Below the pieces are notes generated by a model that had not been told where the DNA came from, did not search any database, and saw nothing but the letters and a program-made list of their open reading frames with translations. Below are positions 1 to 14,296 of a stretch of DNA of 64,000 nucleotides, in pieces. This stretch comes from Brachybacterium epidermidis. Its GTDB lineage: Bacteria > Actinomycetota > Actinomycetes > Actinomycetales > Dermabacteraceae. The position numbers and the translations under genes were made by a program. The stretch is from assembly GCF_015209585.1 (NCBI RefSeq), contig NZ_JADEYR010000011.1:38556-102555 (forward strand), given 5' to 3'. The stretch's first letter is position 1; every line of letters starts with the position of its first letter.

Positions 1-293
1 TGGTGGGAGCCGAGGCCGCGGATCTTGCGGGATGGGGAGATGCCGATCTCCTCCATGATCTGCTGCGCCTTGACCTTGCCGACGCCCGGGAGGGCCTCCA
101 GCAGGGCGGAGACGCGCAGGCGGCCGATGACCTCGTTGGACTCGGCCTCCTTGAGGACCTTCGAGATCTCTTCGCCGCGACGGCCGGCGCTGTCCTTCAG
201 GCGGGCCTTGATCGCCGCTCGCTCACGACGGGCCTCAGCGGCCTTCTTGAGGGCGTCCGCCCGCTGCTCGGGGGTGAGGGGAGGGAGAGCCAC
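1..293 (-). CDS. mihF: Integration host factor, actinobacterial type (3' end outside window)
   Basis: Small nucleoid-associated DNA-binding protein of the actinobacterial IHF (mIHF/sIHF) family, unrelated to the proteobacterial heterodimer. The visible 97 residues start at a GTG (291-293), begin VALPPLTPEQRADALKKA, and contain the basic helix around AAEARRERAAIKARLKDS and the helix-two-turns-helix DNA-binding part around LPGVGKVKAQQIMEEIG. The reading frame is still open at base 1 (RKIRGLGSH), so only the last few residues are missing. A purine-rich AAGAGGTAAG lies just before the GTG. It follows pyrF in the same direction after a 108-base gap, the usual place of mihF before gmk in actinobacteria; gmk would lie just outside the window (inference). 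Family assignment is firm. Confidence 0.9.
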   Translation of the reverse strand, partial: MALPPLTPEQRADALKKAAEARRERAAIKARLKDSAGRRGEEISKVLKEAESNEVIGRLRVSALLEALPGVGKVKAQQIMEEIGISPSRKIRGLGSH

Positions 294-401
294 GGTTCTT
301 ACCTCTTGTTCTGTTGCGTTCGCAGTCGGATCCGGCAGAGCGCCGGGCGTGGGTAGAGCGTAACCCCATCATGGTGGCGGGGCGCACACCTGACACGCTT
401 C

Positions 402-1279
402 TTACCAGGTGGGCGCGTCGATCCTGCCCGTTTCGTACATCTTTCTGAGCGCTTCGGCGCGATCCGTCAGATCCTGGGGCAGTGGTCCGGCGGCCAGCAG
501 GCCCCGCGACAGGCACACCAGCACTCGCGCGGCGGCCGGTCCGAACACCTCCGGCAGCTGCGTAGGTCCCGCCCCCTGCGCTCCGAACCCGGGAGCGAGC
601 AGGGGCACCGTGGGGGCGGCGCGGTCGAGTCCGAGACGGCGGTAGGAGTCTTTGACGGTGGCCCCCACCACCAGGCCCACGCTCCCCCATGCGTCCTCGG
701 ACCCGCGCCCGGCCGCCTCGGCGTATCGTGCCACCTCCCGGGCGAGCGGGGATCCCTCGGCCGTGCGTGCGTGCTGCACCGCCTCGGCTCCGGGGTTCGA
801 GGTGAGGGCGAGGACGAACAGACCCTTCCCGTGCTCGCGCGCCAGTTCGACCGCAGGTTCCAGGGAGCCGGCCCCCAGGTACGGGCTCACGGTGATCGCA
901 TCGGCCTCCGCCACGGCCCCGGGCTGCAGGTGCGCCTGGGCGTAGGCCGCCATGGTGGAGCCGATGTCGCCCCGCTTGACGTCCAGCACGGTGAGCACAC
1001 CGCGCTCGCGGGCCCGGGCGAGCAGCTCCTCGAGCACCGCCACGCCTGCGGATCCGTGCCGTTCGAAGAACGCGGACTGCGGCTTGACGGCGCAGACCCG
1101 CCCGGCCACCGCGTCCAGGGTCCGCAGGGAGAACTCCCGCAGTCCCGCGGCATCGTCGGTGAGCCCCCAGTCCCGCAGCAGCGCGGCGTGCGGGTCGATG
1201 CCGGCGACGATCGGTCCGCTCTCCGCGACCGCGCGCTGCAGCCGCCGCCCGAAGGTCGGGCCGGAGGAGGCCGGGGCGC

Positions 1280-1292
<13 letters not shown>
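402..1292 (-). CDS. pyrF: Orotidine 5'-phosphate decarboxylase (type 2)
   Basis: Last step of de novo UMP synthesis: decarboxylates OMP to UMP in the cytoplasm. The 296-residue product has the catalytic [10 protein letters not shown] motif (Asp-x-Lys-x-x-Asp) near residue 104 and the long mycobacterial-type (type 2) layout. An ATG at 1292 overlaps carB by 13 bases; a GTG at 1283 forms the tight GTGA overlap with the carB stop seen elsewhere in this operon and would give 293 residues, so the start is uncertain by three codons. Translation is probably coupled to carB. It is the last pyrimidine gene of the operon. Confidence 0.95.
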
Positions 1293-4632
<3,340 letters not shown>

Positions 4633-4633
<1 letters not shown>

Positions 4634-5805
4634 CAGGACTCCTTGTTCCCTGCGGCGGAGCCGGCGCGGTGCTCGCGCACCAGCTGGGCAAGACGATCGA
4701 AGAGGTAGGCGGCGTCGTGGGGGCCGGCCGCGGCCTCAGGGTGGTACTGGACGGAGTAGGCGGGGATGTCGAGGCATCGGATGCCCTCGACCACGTCGTC
4801 GTTGAGGCCGACGTGGGAGACCACGACCCGTCCGTAGCGGCCCCCGCCGTGCGGGGCCGTGTGCTCGCCCTCCAGCGGCACGTCCACGGCGAAGCCGTGG
4901 TTGTGGGCGGTGATCTCGACCTTCCCGGTGGCGCGGTCCAGCACGGGCTGGTTGATGCCGCGGTGGCCGTACTTCAGCTTGTAGGTGCCGAAGCCGAGCG
5001 CGCGGCCCAGCAGCTGGTTGCCCAGGCAGATCCCGAAGTACGGCAGCCCCGCGTCGAGGGCGCCCCGCAGCAGTTCCACCTGGTGGTCCGCGGCGGCCGG
5101 GTCCCCGGGCCCGTTGGAGCAGAACAGGGCGTCCGGCTCGGTGGCCAGCAGTTCCTCGAGGGTGGTGGTGGCCGGCAGCAGGTGCACTCGCAAGCCTCGC
5201 TCGAGCATGCTGCGGGGGGTGGCGCCCTTGATCCCGAGATCCAGGGCGGCCACGGTGCCGATCACCTCGCCCTCGGGCTCCAGCACCACGGGCTGGGCGA
5301 TGGTCACCTCCGCCAGGAAGTCCGCGCCGGCCATGGCGGGCGCCGAGCGCACCTCCGCCAGCAGCTCCTCGGTGCTGCGGGTGAGCGCGTCGCCGGAGAA
5401 CACGCCGCCCCGCATGGAGCCCTGCTCGCGCAGGATGCGGGTGATCATGCGGGTGTCGATACCAGCGATGCCCACCACGTCCTCGGCGGCCAGGAAGTCC
5501 TCCAGCGACTGCTCGCTGCGCCAGTTGGAGACCGTCCGGCTGGCCTCGCGCACCGCGTAGCCGCGCACCCACACGCGGCGGGACTCCATGTCGGCGGTGT
5601 TGACGCCGGTGTTGCCGATGTGGGGAGCGGTCTGCACCACGATCTGGCCGGCGTAGGAGGGATCGGTGAGGGTCTCCTGGTACCCGGTCATGCCGGTGGA
5701 GAACACCACTTCGCCCAGGCGAGCGCCGCGGGCGCCGTAGGCGGTGCCGTGCACCACCGTGCCGTCCTCCAGGATCAGTACGGCGGAGTCGGTGCGGGAG
5801 GTCAT
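4633..5805 (-). CDS. carA: Carbamoyl-phosphate synthase small (glutamine amidotransferase) subunit
   Basis: Hydrolyses glutamine and channels ammonia to CarB. The 390-residue protein has the N-terminal CPSase small-subunit domain (about 1-150) and a C-terminal class I glutamine amidotransferase domain. The nucleophile is Cys260 in [16 protein letters not shown]; the family more often has LGHQ, and Asn replaces that His here. The catalytic His and Glu are in SVQYHPEA. The start forms an ATGA overlap with the stop of the small membrane protein gene upstream, and the stop overlaps carB by one base. Confidence 0.98.
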
Positions 5806-6299
5806 GACGGGTCCTTCCTCAGGAGCAGATCGTGGTCGGCGCGATGGGCCAGTCGCAGGCCCGTGTCGAGCTCGGTGGAGTCCGGGCCGTGCTGCCAGCG
5901 GATCACCAGCAGCCCGTCCCCGCCGACCACCTTCCCGGCCATGCCGGGGGCGGCGGCGACCTCGGTCACCGCATCACCGGGAATGGTGAAGGAGGGGGCG
6001 CCCTCCCTCTCGATGCGCCAGGTGCCGGCGGTGCCACGAGTGAGCCGGGCCCGCGAGCGGGTGCCCAGCCCGTGGGCGACCACGCGCTCGAAGGGACGGT
6101 CCGCGAGCACGGTACTCACATACACGGCGTCGAAGGGACCCGCGTCCACGCCGTGGTCGAGCTGCTCGACGGGCGCGTCGGGGGCAGGGGCGGGAAGGGC
6201 GGACTGCCGCACGCCACGGCCGCGCCAGCCCAGGTGCATCAGCGCCAGGATGCCGGCGAACACCGCGGCCAGGATCAGGACGGGTACGAGCTGATCCAT
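5802..6299 (-). CDS. Conserved small membrane-anchored protein of the pyr operon
   Basis: 165 residues. An N-terminal hydrophobic helix (about residues 4-23, [20 protein letters not shown]) is followed by a short basic stretch and a soluble domain of about 120 residues rich in beta-strand-like segments ([21 protein letters not shown]), which suggests a cytoplasmic PH-like fold. I do not know a proven function. It sits between pyrC and carA, with a 4-base gap to pyrC and an ATGA overlap with carA, a position where actinobacterial pyr operons usually carry such a gene. That fixed position suggests a link to pyrimidine enzymes at the membrane, but this is only context. Confidence 0.85.
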   Translation of the reverse strand: MDQLVPVLILAAVFAGILALMHLGWRGRGVRQSALPAPAPDAPVEQLDHGVDAGPFDAVYVSTVLADRPFERVVAHGLGTRSRARLTRGTAGTWRIEREGAPSFTIPGDAVTEVAAAPGMAGKVVGGDGLLVIRWQHGPDSTELDTGLRLAHRADHDLLLRKDPS

Positions 6300-6303
6300 C
6301 CGC

Positions 6304-7622
6304 TCAGCGCTCCACGAGTGCGCCGTCGCGCACGGTCACGCGACCGGCGTGGACGGTCAGACGGTTCATGCCCGGCAGCTCGAGGCCGATGTAGGGACTG
6401 TTGGCGCTGCGGGACGCGTGCTCGGCGACGTCCACGGCGCGGCGCGGGCGCGGGTCCCACACCAGCAGGTGGGCGGGCGATCCCGGTTCGAGGGCCCGGC
6501 CGTGGTCCTCGTCTCGGGCGATCAGCGCCGGGGTCTCCGAGAGCACCCGGGCCACGTCCCGCCAGCTCAGGGCGCCGGTGCCGACCATGGTGTGCTGCAC
6601 GATCGGCAGGGCGGTCTCCAGGCCGGTCATGCCCATCGCGGCCTGGTCCCACTCGCGGTCCTTGGCGTCGCGCAGGTGGGGGGCGTGGTCGGTGGCGACG
6701 ATGTCGATGGTGCCGTCGGCCAGGCCCTGCCTCACCGCGTCGACGTCGGCCTGGGTGCGCAGCGGCGGGTTGACCTTGTAGCGGGCGTCGAAGCCGCGCA
6801 CCTCCTCGTCGGTCAGCAGCAGATGGTGCGGGGTGACCTCTGCGGTCACGGCGACGCCTCGCTGCTTGGCCCAGCGCACGATGTCCACGCTGCCTGCGGT
6901 GGACAGGTGGCACACGTGCAGGCGGGAGCCGACATGCTGGGCGAGCAGCACGTCGCGGGCGATGATCGACTCCTCGGCGACGGCCGGCCAGCCGGTCAGG
7001 CCCAGCTCGGCGGAGACCACCCCCTCGTGCATCTGCGCGCCCTCGGTCAGGCGGGGGTCCTGGGCGTGCTGGGCGATGACCCCGTCGAAGGCCTTCACGT
7101 ACTCCAGGGCACGGCGCATCAGCACGGGATCGTGCACGCACTTGCCGTCGTCGCTGAACACCCGCACCCGGGCGCGGGAGCTGGCCATCGCGTCGAGCTC
7201 GGCCAGCCGCTCCCCCGCCAGGCCCACGGTGACCGCGCCGACAGGCCGCACGGTGCACCAGCCGGCGCTGTCACCGGCGCGGGCCACCTGCTCGACGACC
7301 CCGGCGGTGTCGGCCACGGGCGTGGTGTTGGCCATGGCGTGGACGGCGGTGAAGCCGCCCCGGGCCGCGGCACGGGTACCGGTCTCGACGGTCTCGGACT
7401 CCTCGCCGCCGGGCTCGCGCAGGTGGGTGTGGAGATCCACCAGGCCGGGCAGGACCACGCAGCCCTCCGCGTCGATGATCTCGGTGCCCTCGGGTGCGGT
7501 CAGATCAGGGCCGATCTCCTGGATCAGGCCGCCGACCAGCAGCACGTCGGTGCGCTCGTCGCCGTACAGGGAGCCGCCGCGCACCAGGACGGGGGCCGGG
7601 GGCGGTGGGGTGAGGTTCGTGG

Positions 7623-7626
<4 letters not shown>
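6304..7626 (-). CDS. pyrC: Dihydroorotase
   Basis: Zinc amidohydrolase that interconverts carbamoyl aspartate and dihydroorotate. The 440-residue class I enzyme shows the metal-binding [10 protein letters not shown] near residue 60, an NTTP substrate loop ([10 protein letters not shown]), and the metal/catalytic ATDHAPH motif near residue 310. Length is normal for the class. The start overlaps the pyrB stop by 4 bases (ATGA). In many bacteria this class of dihydroorotase associates with PyrB, which fits the tight coupling here. Confidence 0.97.
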
Positions 7627-9201
<1,575 letters not shown>

Positions 9202-9230
9202 TGGTGGTGGCGTTCAGGTGGTTCGTGCGC

Positions 9231-9236
9231 AGTGTA
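9231..9236 (-). promoter_or_regulatory. Possible -10 box of an internal pyr promoter
   Basis: TACACT on the minus strand matches the actinobacterial TAnnnT -10 pattern in the 84-base gap between nusB and pyrR. It would give a leader of about 65 bases that includes the whole PyrR hairpin. No convincing -35 is seen at 17-18 bases, so this is tentative. Confidence 0.3.
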
Positions 9237-9244
9237 GTGCGGTC

Positions 9245-9784
9245 TCAGCCGAGCATGCTGCGCATGTCCAGCAGGCGCTGCAGCAGGCCGTTGACGAACC
9301 GGGGGGAGCCCTCCGTGGACAGCACTTCGGCGATCTTCGTGTACTCGCCCACGATCACGCCGCGCGGGGTGTCAGGCTCCTCGGGGCCGTGCACCACCTC
9401 GGCCGCCCCCAGCCGTAGGATCGCTCGATCCACCGCGGGCATGCGCTGCAGGGGCCAGTCCCGGGAATGGGTGGCGAGCTGCTCGTCGATCTCCTCGGCG
9501 TGCTGGGCGTACAGCGACACCAGTTCGCGGGACCACTGCGGCAGCGGCGACTGCGCGGCGGTGCGGGCGATGCGGTCCTCGAGGACCTCGCGCACAGCGC
9601 GACCGCGCGCATCGGCCTCGTAGAGCACGTCGATCGCGCGGATGCGGTCGCGACTGCGGCCGGTGAGGCGGTCGGTGCGGGCGGGAACGGTGCGCTCGAA
9701 GGCCACCTCCTCCCCCTCCCTGCCGGGCAGGGGGAGGCCCGGGTCCTTCTGGGTCCTGCGGGCCGCGCCGGGGGTGTCGGTCAC
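9245..9784 (-). CDS. nusB: Transcription antitermination factor NusB
   Basis: Component of the rRNA antitermination complex, binding boxA RNA with S10 (NusE). The 179-residue protein has a 45-residue, charged N-terminal extension followed by the all-helical NusB domain, recognisable from SRDRIRAIDVLYEADARG and the C-terminal RGVIVGEYTKIAEVLSTEGSP segment. The start is GTG (9782-9784), one base after the efp stop, so it is probably co-translated with efp. The efp-nusB-pyrR order is common in Micrococcales. Confidence 0.95.
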   Translation of the reverse strand: MTDTPGAARRTQKDPGLPLPGREGEEVAFERTVPARTDRLTGRSRDRIRAIDVLYEADARGRAVREVLEDRIARTAAQSPLPQWSRELVSLYAQHAEEIDEQLATHSRDWPLQRMPAVDRAILRLGAAEVVHGPEEPDTPRGVIVGEYTKIAEVLSTEGSPRFVNGLLQRLLDMRSMLG

Positions 9785-9785
9785 G

Positions 9786-10343
9786 TCAGGCGCGCCCGAG
9801 GTAGTCGCCCGAGCGGGTGTCCACCTTCACCTTGGTGCCCTGCTCCAGGAACAGGGGGACCTGGATCTCGTGGCCGGTCTCCACGGTGGCGGGCTTGGTG
9901 CCGCCGCTGGAGCGGTCGCCCTGCAGGCCCGGCTCGGTGAAGGTGATCTCGAGCACCACGGAGGCCGGCAGCTCGATGTACAGCGGGGTGCCCTCGTGGA
10001 AGGCGACGATGACGTCCTGCCCCTCGAGCATGAAGTCCTTGGCGTCGCCGACGACCTCGGAGGTGACGTTGGTCTGCTCCCAGGTGGAGGTGTCCATGAA
10101 CACGTACATGTCGCCATCTAGGTAGGAGTACTGCATGTCGCGACGGTCCACCGTCGCCGTCTCCACCTTCACCCCCGCGTTGAAGGTCTTGTCCACGGTC
10201 TTGCCGGACAGGACGTTCTTGAGCTTGGTGCGCACGAAGGCCGGGCCCTTGCCGGGCTTGACGTGCTGGAACTCGACAACGCTCCACAGCTGGCTGTCCA
10301 GCTTCAGGACCATTCCGTTCTTGAGGTCGTTCGTCGTCGCCAT
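9786..10343 (-). CDS. efp: Elongation factor P
   Basis: Rescues ribosomes stalled on polyproline stretches. The 185-residue protein has the three beta-barrel domains of the family (KOW-like about 1-65, then two OB folds). The tip loop that reaches the peptidyl-transferase centre is KPGKGPAF with Lys32 flanked by Gly and Pro on both sides. This palindromic PGKGP loop is typical of actinobacterial EF-P, which is thought to work without lysine modification. It appears to start the operon; an AGGAGATCC ribosome binding site precedes the ATG. Confidence 0.97.
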   Translation of the reverse strand: MATTNDLKNGMVLKLDSQLWSVVEFQHVKPGKGPAFVRTKLKNVLSGKTVDKTFNAGVKVETATVDRRDMQYSYLDGDMYVFMDTSTWEQTNVTSEVVGDAKDFMLEGQDVIVAFHEGTPLYIELPASVVLEITFTEPGLQGDRSSGGTKPATVETGHEIQVPLFLEQGTKVKVDTRSGDYLGRA

Positions 10344-10402
10344 GGATCTCCTCGTAGCTGCCCACCCGGGCCGCAGGGCCGGCAGGCGTGGTTCGGTGGA
10401 CC

Positions 10403-10456
10403 GCTCGGGGCGGGCCGCGAGCGCTGGTTGCTCGGGGCGGGCCGCGAGCGCTGGTT
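10403..10456. repeat. Exact tandem duplication of a 27-bp unit in the efp leader
   Basis: Two back-to-back identical 27-base copies (10403-10429 and 10430-10456), each starting GCTCGGGGCGGGCC and ending GCGCTGGTT. Each holds a short inverted repeat GCTCG...CGAGC. They lie 60-113 bases upstream of the efp start codon, between efp and the upstream HTH gene, in the 128-base gap where an efp promoter and 5' leader would be expected. Confidence 0.9.
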
Positions 10457-10471
10457 AAGGATAGCGCGCCG

Positions 10472-11086
10472 TCATGAGGTCAGATCGATCATGGCCAGCA
10501 GGCGCACCAGCAGCGGGTGCGCCGCACTCTCCTCGCGCCAGCCACTGGTCTTCAGCGAGCGGGAGACCGTCTGCTGGGTGATGCCGAGCAGGGCGGCCAG
10601 GTCACGCTGGGTGAGCTGGGGATTCCCGCGCAGCGCCCGCACCACGCGCCACTGGCCCGTGCTGCGGGTGGCGATCATCCATCCGATCAGGCGCAGCACG
10701 GCCTCCGCATCGGCCGCGGTGGCAGCGTGACGGGGATCGCCCGCGCGGACGGACAGCGGCACCTGGGCCGTGGCACGGGCGGCCCGCAGCGCCTGGCGCG
10801 CGGCGTCCACGGCCGGCCCGCGCAGGGCTCGCACCTCGGCCGGCAGCGGGGCGTCGACTCCGCCCACGCCGAGTCCGACGCACCAGCCCCCGAGCTCGGC
10901 GGTGGTGCAGATCGCCTCGACGGCCTGCTCGGCGCGGTCGAGCACCACGATGGCCTCCTCCCCCATCGTGCGCTCGAGCGGACGGCGCAGCCCCAGCGGG
11001 GCCAGGGCCTCGCCCAGCTCTGCGACGGGATCGGACCGGCCGGCCCGGGAGGCGGATCGGGAGGGGGCGAGCAGCAGCACGTGCAT
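10472..11086 (-). CDS. HTH protein, probable transcriptional regulator
   Basis: 204 residues. The C-terminal third has a clear helix-turn-helix (about residues 155-185: LTQRDLAALLGITQQTVSRS), followed by a short tail. The N-terminal 130 residues resemble a compact alpha/beta domain (MHVLLLAPSRSASRAG at the start) of unknown ligand. Similar two-domain proteins occur in actinobacteria as MarR/SatD-like predicted regulators. It precedes efp in the same direction with 128 bases between. The ATG at 11086 lies 6 bases after TAGGGT (11098-11093), so the transcript may be leaderless. The function beyond DNA binding is not known to me. Confidence 0.75.
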   Translation of the reverse strand: MHVLLLAPSRSASRAGRSDPVAELGEALAPLGLRRPLERTMGEEAIVVLDRAEQAVEAICTTAELGGWCVGLGVGGVDAPLPAEVRALRGPAVDAARQALRAARATAQVPLSVRAGDPRHAATAADAEAVLRLIGWMIATRSTGQWRVVRALRGNPQLTQRDLAALLGITQQTVSRSLKTSGWREESAAHPLLVRLLAMIDLTS

Positions 11087-11105
11087 GCCCGCACCCTAGC
11101 ATTGC

Positions 11106-11124
11106 ACAGCTGTATTGCGCTGTA
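11106..11124. promoter_or_regulatory. Direct repeat GCTGTA at 10-bp spacing, possible operator
   Basis: GCTGTA occurs at 11109-11114 and again at 11119-11124, one helical turn apart; the first copy overlaps the palindrome ACAGCTGT (11106-11113). This falls in the -35 region of the HTH gene whose -10 box would be 11098-11093, a natural place for autoregulation. Seen in sequence; role inferred. Confidence 0.35.
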
Positions 11125-11241
11125 CTTCACGAATCAGCTCTCACGAACTGATTGCCGCCGGGTGGACCACCAGGGAGGCCCATCCGGCCCCCGCCCGATC
11201 CAGGGGTGGTCACCCCCACCGCTCGGGGAGGGGGAACCGGC

Positions 11242-12846
11242 TCAGGCCAGCTGCACGAGCTCCTCGTACTCCGCGTTCCACAGGTCCTCGACCGCGTCGG
11301 GCATCAGCAGCACGCGCTCCGGGGAGAGCGCTGTGACGGCGCCGGGATCGTGCGAGACCAGCACCACTGCCCCCTCGAAGGCTGCCAGGGCCCCGAGGAT
11401 CTCCTCGCGGCTGGCGGGATCGAGGTTGTTGGTGGGCTCGTCCAGCAGCAGCACGTTCGCACTGGAGACCACCAGGGTGGCCAGGGCCAGGCGGGTCTTC
11501 TCCCCGCCGGAGAGCACCCGGGCGGGCTTGTGCACGTCGTCGCCGGAGAACAGGAAGGAGCCCAGGATCTTGCGGGCCTCCACCTCGGGCAGCTCGATGG
11601 CCGCGCTCATCATGTTCTCCAGCACGGTACGGTCCAGGTCCAGGGTCTCGTGCTCCTGGGCGTAGTACCCGATGCGCAGGCCGTGCCCAGGGAGGATGCT
11701 CCCGGTGTCCGGCTGGTCCACTCCGGCCAGGATCCGCAGCAGCGTGGTCTTGCCCGCCCCGTTCAGCCCCAGGATCACGACGCGGGATCCGCGGTCGATG
11801 GCCAGGTCCACGTCGGTGAAGATCTCCAGGCTGCCGTAGGACTTCGAGAGCCCCTCCGCCATCAGCGGTGTCTTCCCCGACGGCGCGGGCTTGGGGAAGC
11901 GCAGGGAGGCCACGCGGTCCTTCTGCCGCTCCCCCTCGGTGCTCTCCAGCATCCGCTCGGCACGGCGCAGCATGTTCTGGGCCGCCACCGCCTTGGTGGC
12001 CTTGGCACGCATCTTCTCGGCCTGGGCGGTGAGGGCGGAGGCCTTCTTCTCGGCGCTGAGCCGCTCCCGCCGGCGGCGCTTCTCGTCGTCCTCGCGCTGG
12101 CGCAGATACTGCTTCCAGCCCATGTTGTACACATCGATCACGGCGCGATTGGCGTCGAGGTAGAAGACCTTGTTCACCACCTGCTCCACCAGCTGCACGT
12201 CATGACTGATCACGATCAGCCCGCCGCGATAGCTCATCAGGTACTCACGCAGCCACACCACCGAGTCCGCATCGAGGTGGTTGGTGGGCTCGTCGAGGAT
12301 CATGGTGGTGGCCTGCGAGAACAGGATGCGGGCCAGCTCCACGCGCCGCCGCTGGCCACCGGAGAGGGTGCCCAGCTCCTGCTCGAGCAGACGATTGGGC
12401 AGCCCGAGGTTGGCGGCCATGCGCTTGGCCTCGGCCTCGGCTGCGTATCCGCCGACGGCATCGAGCTCGGCCTCCAGACGCGGGTAGCGGTTCATGGCCT
12501 TCTCGCGCCTGGCCTCGGACAGGCTCATGTCGGCCATCTCCTCCTCCGCGCGGCGCAGGCGGCGCAGCACGTCGTCCAGGCCCCGGGCCGACAGGATCCG
12601 GGAGATGACCGTCTCGGAGTCGTCGCCGCTGTGGGTGTCCTGCGGCAGGTAGCCCAGCTCCCCGCTCACCTCGACGGTGCCCTCGGTGGGCTGGATCGCG
12701 CCGGAGAGCACCTTGGTCAGCGTGGTCTTGCCGGCTCCGTTCCTGCCCACCAGTCCCACGCGGTCACCGTCCACCACCTGGAAGCTCACCTCGCTCATGA
12801 GCAGCCGGGCGCCGACGCGGACGGCGAGGTCGTGCACGGTGATCAC
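11242..12846 (-). CDS. ABC-F family ATPase (ribosome-associated type)
   Basis: Two ABC ATPase domains in one 534-residue soluble chain with no membrane segments, the mark of the ABC-F family, which acts on ribosomes (translation factors or antibiotic protection). Domain 1: Walker A GRNGAGKTT near residue 35, signature LSGGQRRR near 165, Walker B MILDEPTNHLD. An interdomain linker of about 80 charged residues (RQREDDEKRRRRERLSAEKK) is the P-site tRNA interaction motif region. Domain 2: Walker A GLNGAGKTT, signature LSGGEKTR, LLLDEPTNNLD. The start is GTG at 12846; a GTG at 12837 has a better placed AGGTG, so the N-terminus may be three residues shorter. Whether it protects against antibiotics cannot be told from sequence. 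Confidence 0.93.
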   Translation of the reverse strand: MITVHDLAVRVGARLLMSEVSFQVVDGDRVGLVGRNGAGKTTLTKVLSGAIQPTEGTVEVSGELGYLPQDTHSGDDSETVISRILSARGLDDVLRRLRRAEEEMADMSLSEARREKAMNRYPRLEAELDAVGGYAAEAEAKRMAANLGLPNRLLEQELGTLSGGQRRRVELARILFSQATTMILDEPTNHLDADSVVWLREYLMSYRGGLIVISHDVQLVEQVVNKVFYLDANRAVIDVYNMGWKQYLRQREDDEKRRRRERLSAEKKASALTAQAEKMRAKATKAVAAQNMLRRAERMLESTEGERQKDRVASLRFPKPAPSGKTPLMAEGLSKSYGSLEIFTDVDLAIDRGSRVVILGLNGAGKTTLLRILAGVDQPDTGSILPGHGLRIGYYAQEHETLDLDRTVLENMMSAAIELPEVEARKILGSFLFSGDDVHKPARVLSGGEKTRLALATLVVSSANVLLLDEPTNNLDPASREEILGALAAFEGAVVLVSHDPGAVTALSPERVLLMPDAVEDLWNAEYEELVQLA

Positions 12847-13059
12847 CTAGGGGCTCGCTTTCGTCAGGCACCGGGGCAGGCAGGGATGCGGCCGGAGGGC
12901 CGGGTACGAGTGTAGGCGCAGGCAGGACGCCTCCCGCGGGTTGTGACGGGCTTCTCCCCGTCGGACCCTCAGCCAGGGCCGCCAGGGGGGCTTTCGTGAG
13001 AAGCTGATCCGGCACGGCCGTGTCCAGCGACCGTCTTTCCAGGCAAGGAGGCACGAGAG

Positions 13060-14178
13060 ATGCGAGTGGGCGTTCCCCGCGAGGTCAAGAACAACGAGAA
13101 CCGGGTCGGCCTTGCTGCCGCCGGTGTGTACGAGCTGGTGAACCGCGGCCACGAGGTCGTGGTCGAGACCGGCGCCGGCGTGGGTGCCGGCGTCACCGAT
13201 GACGAGTACCGCGCCGCCGGGGCCACGATCCTCGATTCGGCAGACAAGGTCTGGGAGCAGGCCGACCTGATCGTCAAGGTCAAGGAGCCGCTCGAGGAGG
13301 AGTACGAGCGCATGCGCGAGGGGCAGCTGCTCTTCACGTACCTGCACCTCGCGGCCAACAAGCCGCTGGCCGAGGCCCTGATGGAGCGCAGGATCACCTC
13401 CGTGGCCTACGAGACCGTCCAACTTCCCAACCGTTCTCTGCCGCTGTTGGCCCCGATGAGCGCGATCGCCGGCCGTCTGGCCACCCAGGTGGCCGCCTAC
13501 CATCTGATGAGCCCTCTGGGCGGCTCCGGCAAGCTGATGGGCGGCGTCCCCGGCACCGACGAGGCCAAGGTCGTCGTGATCGGTGGCGGCGTGGTGGGCG
13601 AGCAGGCGGCCATCATGGCGCGCGGCCTGCATGCCAACGTCACGGTGATGGACGTGAACGTCTCCAGGCTGAACGAGATCTCCACCGTCCACAACGGTGA
13701 CATCCTCACCCGGTACTCCAGCAAGCTGGACGTCACCGAGCTGGTCACCGGTGCCGACGTCGTGATCGGTTCGGTGCTGATCCCGGGGAAGAGGGCCCCC
13801 AAGCTCGTGACCGACGAGATGGTGTCCCAGATGAAGCCGGGCGCCGTGCTGGTGGACGTCGCGATCGACCAGGGCGGTTGCTTCGAGAACTCGAAGCCCA
13901 CCACCCATGACGCTCCCACCTTCAAGGTCCACGACGCCGTGTACTACTGCGTGGCGAACATGCCCGGCTCCGTGCCGAACACCGCCACCAAGGCGCTGAA
14001 CAACGCCACCATCCCGTACGTGGTGAAGCTGGCGAACAGCCAGGGCCTGGACGCCCTGAAACAGGATTCGGCACTGGCCAAGGGCCTGCACACCTACAAC
14101 GGCAAGCTGTACCACGACGGCGTCGGCGAGGCGCACGACATCGAGGTCGCACCGCTCGAAGACGTGCTGGAAAGCTGA
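13060..14178 (+). CDS. ald: Alanine dehydrogenase
   Basis: NAD-dependent interconversion of alanine with pyruvate and ammonia. The 372-residue protein starts MRVGVPREVKNNENRVGL, with the catalytic His in LLFTYLHLAANKPL near residue 96 and the Rossmann motif VVIGGGVVGEQAA near residue 170. Length matches the family. The ATG follows AAGGAGG (13043-13049) at good spacing. It is a single-gene unit ending in a strong hairpin; the 213-base region upstream shared with the divergent ABC-F gene shows no clear operator to me. Confidence 0.97.
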   Translation: MRVGVPREVKNNENRVGLAAAGVYELVNRGHEVVVETGAGVGAGVTDDEYRAAGATILDSADKVWEQADLIVKVKEPLEEEYERMREGQLLFTYLHLAANKPLAEALMERRITSVAYETVQLPNRSLPLLAPMSAIAGRLATQVAAYHLMSPLGGSGKLMGGVPGTDEAKVVVIGGGVVGEQAAIMARGLHANVTVMDVNVSRLNEISTVHNGDILTRYSSKLDVTELVTGADVVIGSVLIPGKRAPKLVTDEMVSQMKPGAVLVDVAIDQGGCFENSKPTTHDAPTFKVHDAVYYCVANMPGSVPNTATKALNNATIPYVVKLANSQGLDALKQDSALAKGLHTYNGKLYHDGVGEAHDIEVAPLEDVLES

Positions 14179-14197
14179 TCGAACGCACCTGATCTGC

Positions 14198-14233
14198 ACG
14201 GGGGCCCGTCACCGCGAGGTGGCGGGCCCCCGT
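14198..14233 (+). terminator. Strong hairpin terminator after ald
   Basis: Arms ACGGGGGCCCG (14198-14208) and CGGGCCCCCGT (14223-14233) pair perfectly, and the stem continues through a T-G pair and CACC/GGTG to a GCGA tetraloop, about 16 pairs in all. It begins 20 bases after the ald stop. No U-run follows, as is common in high-GC actinobacteria. It insulates the downstream ABC transporter island. Confidence 0.85.
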
Positions 14234-14296
14234 CGTCTCACGATGTGGCACACAGCTCCCCAGATCACATGCAGCACCTAACCTCCGGGAATCCAG

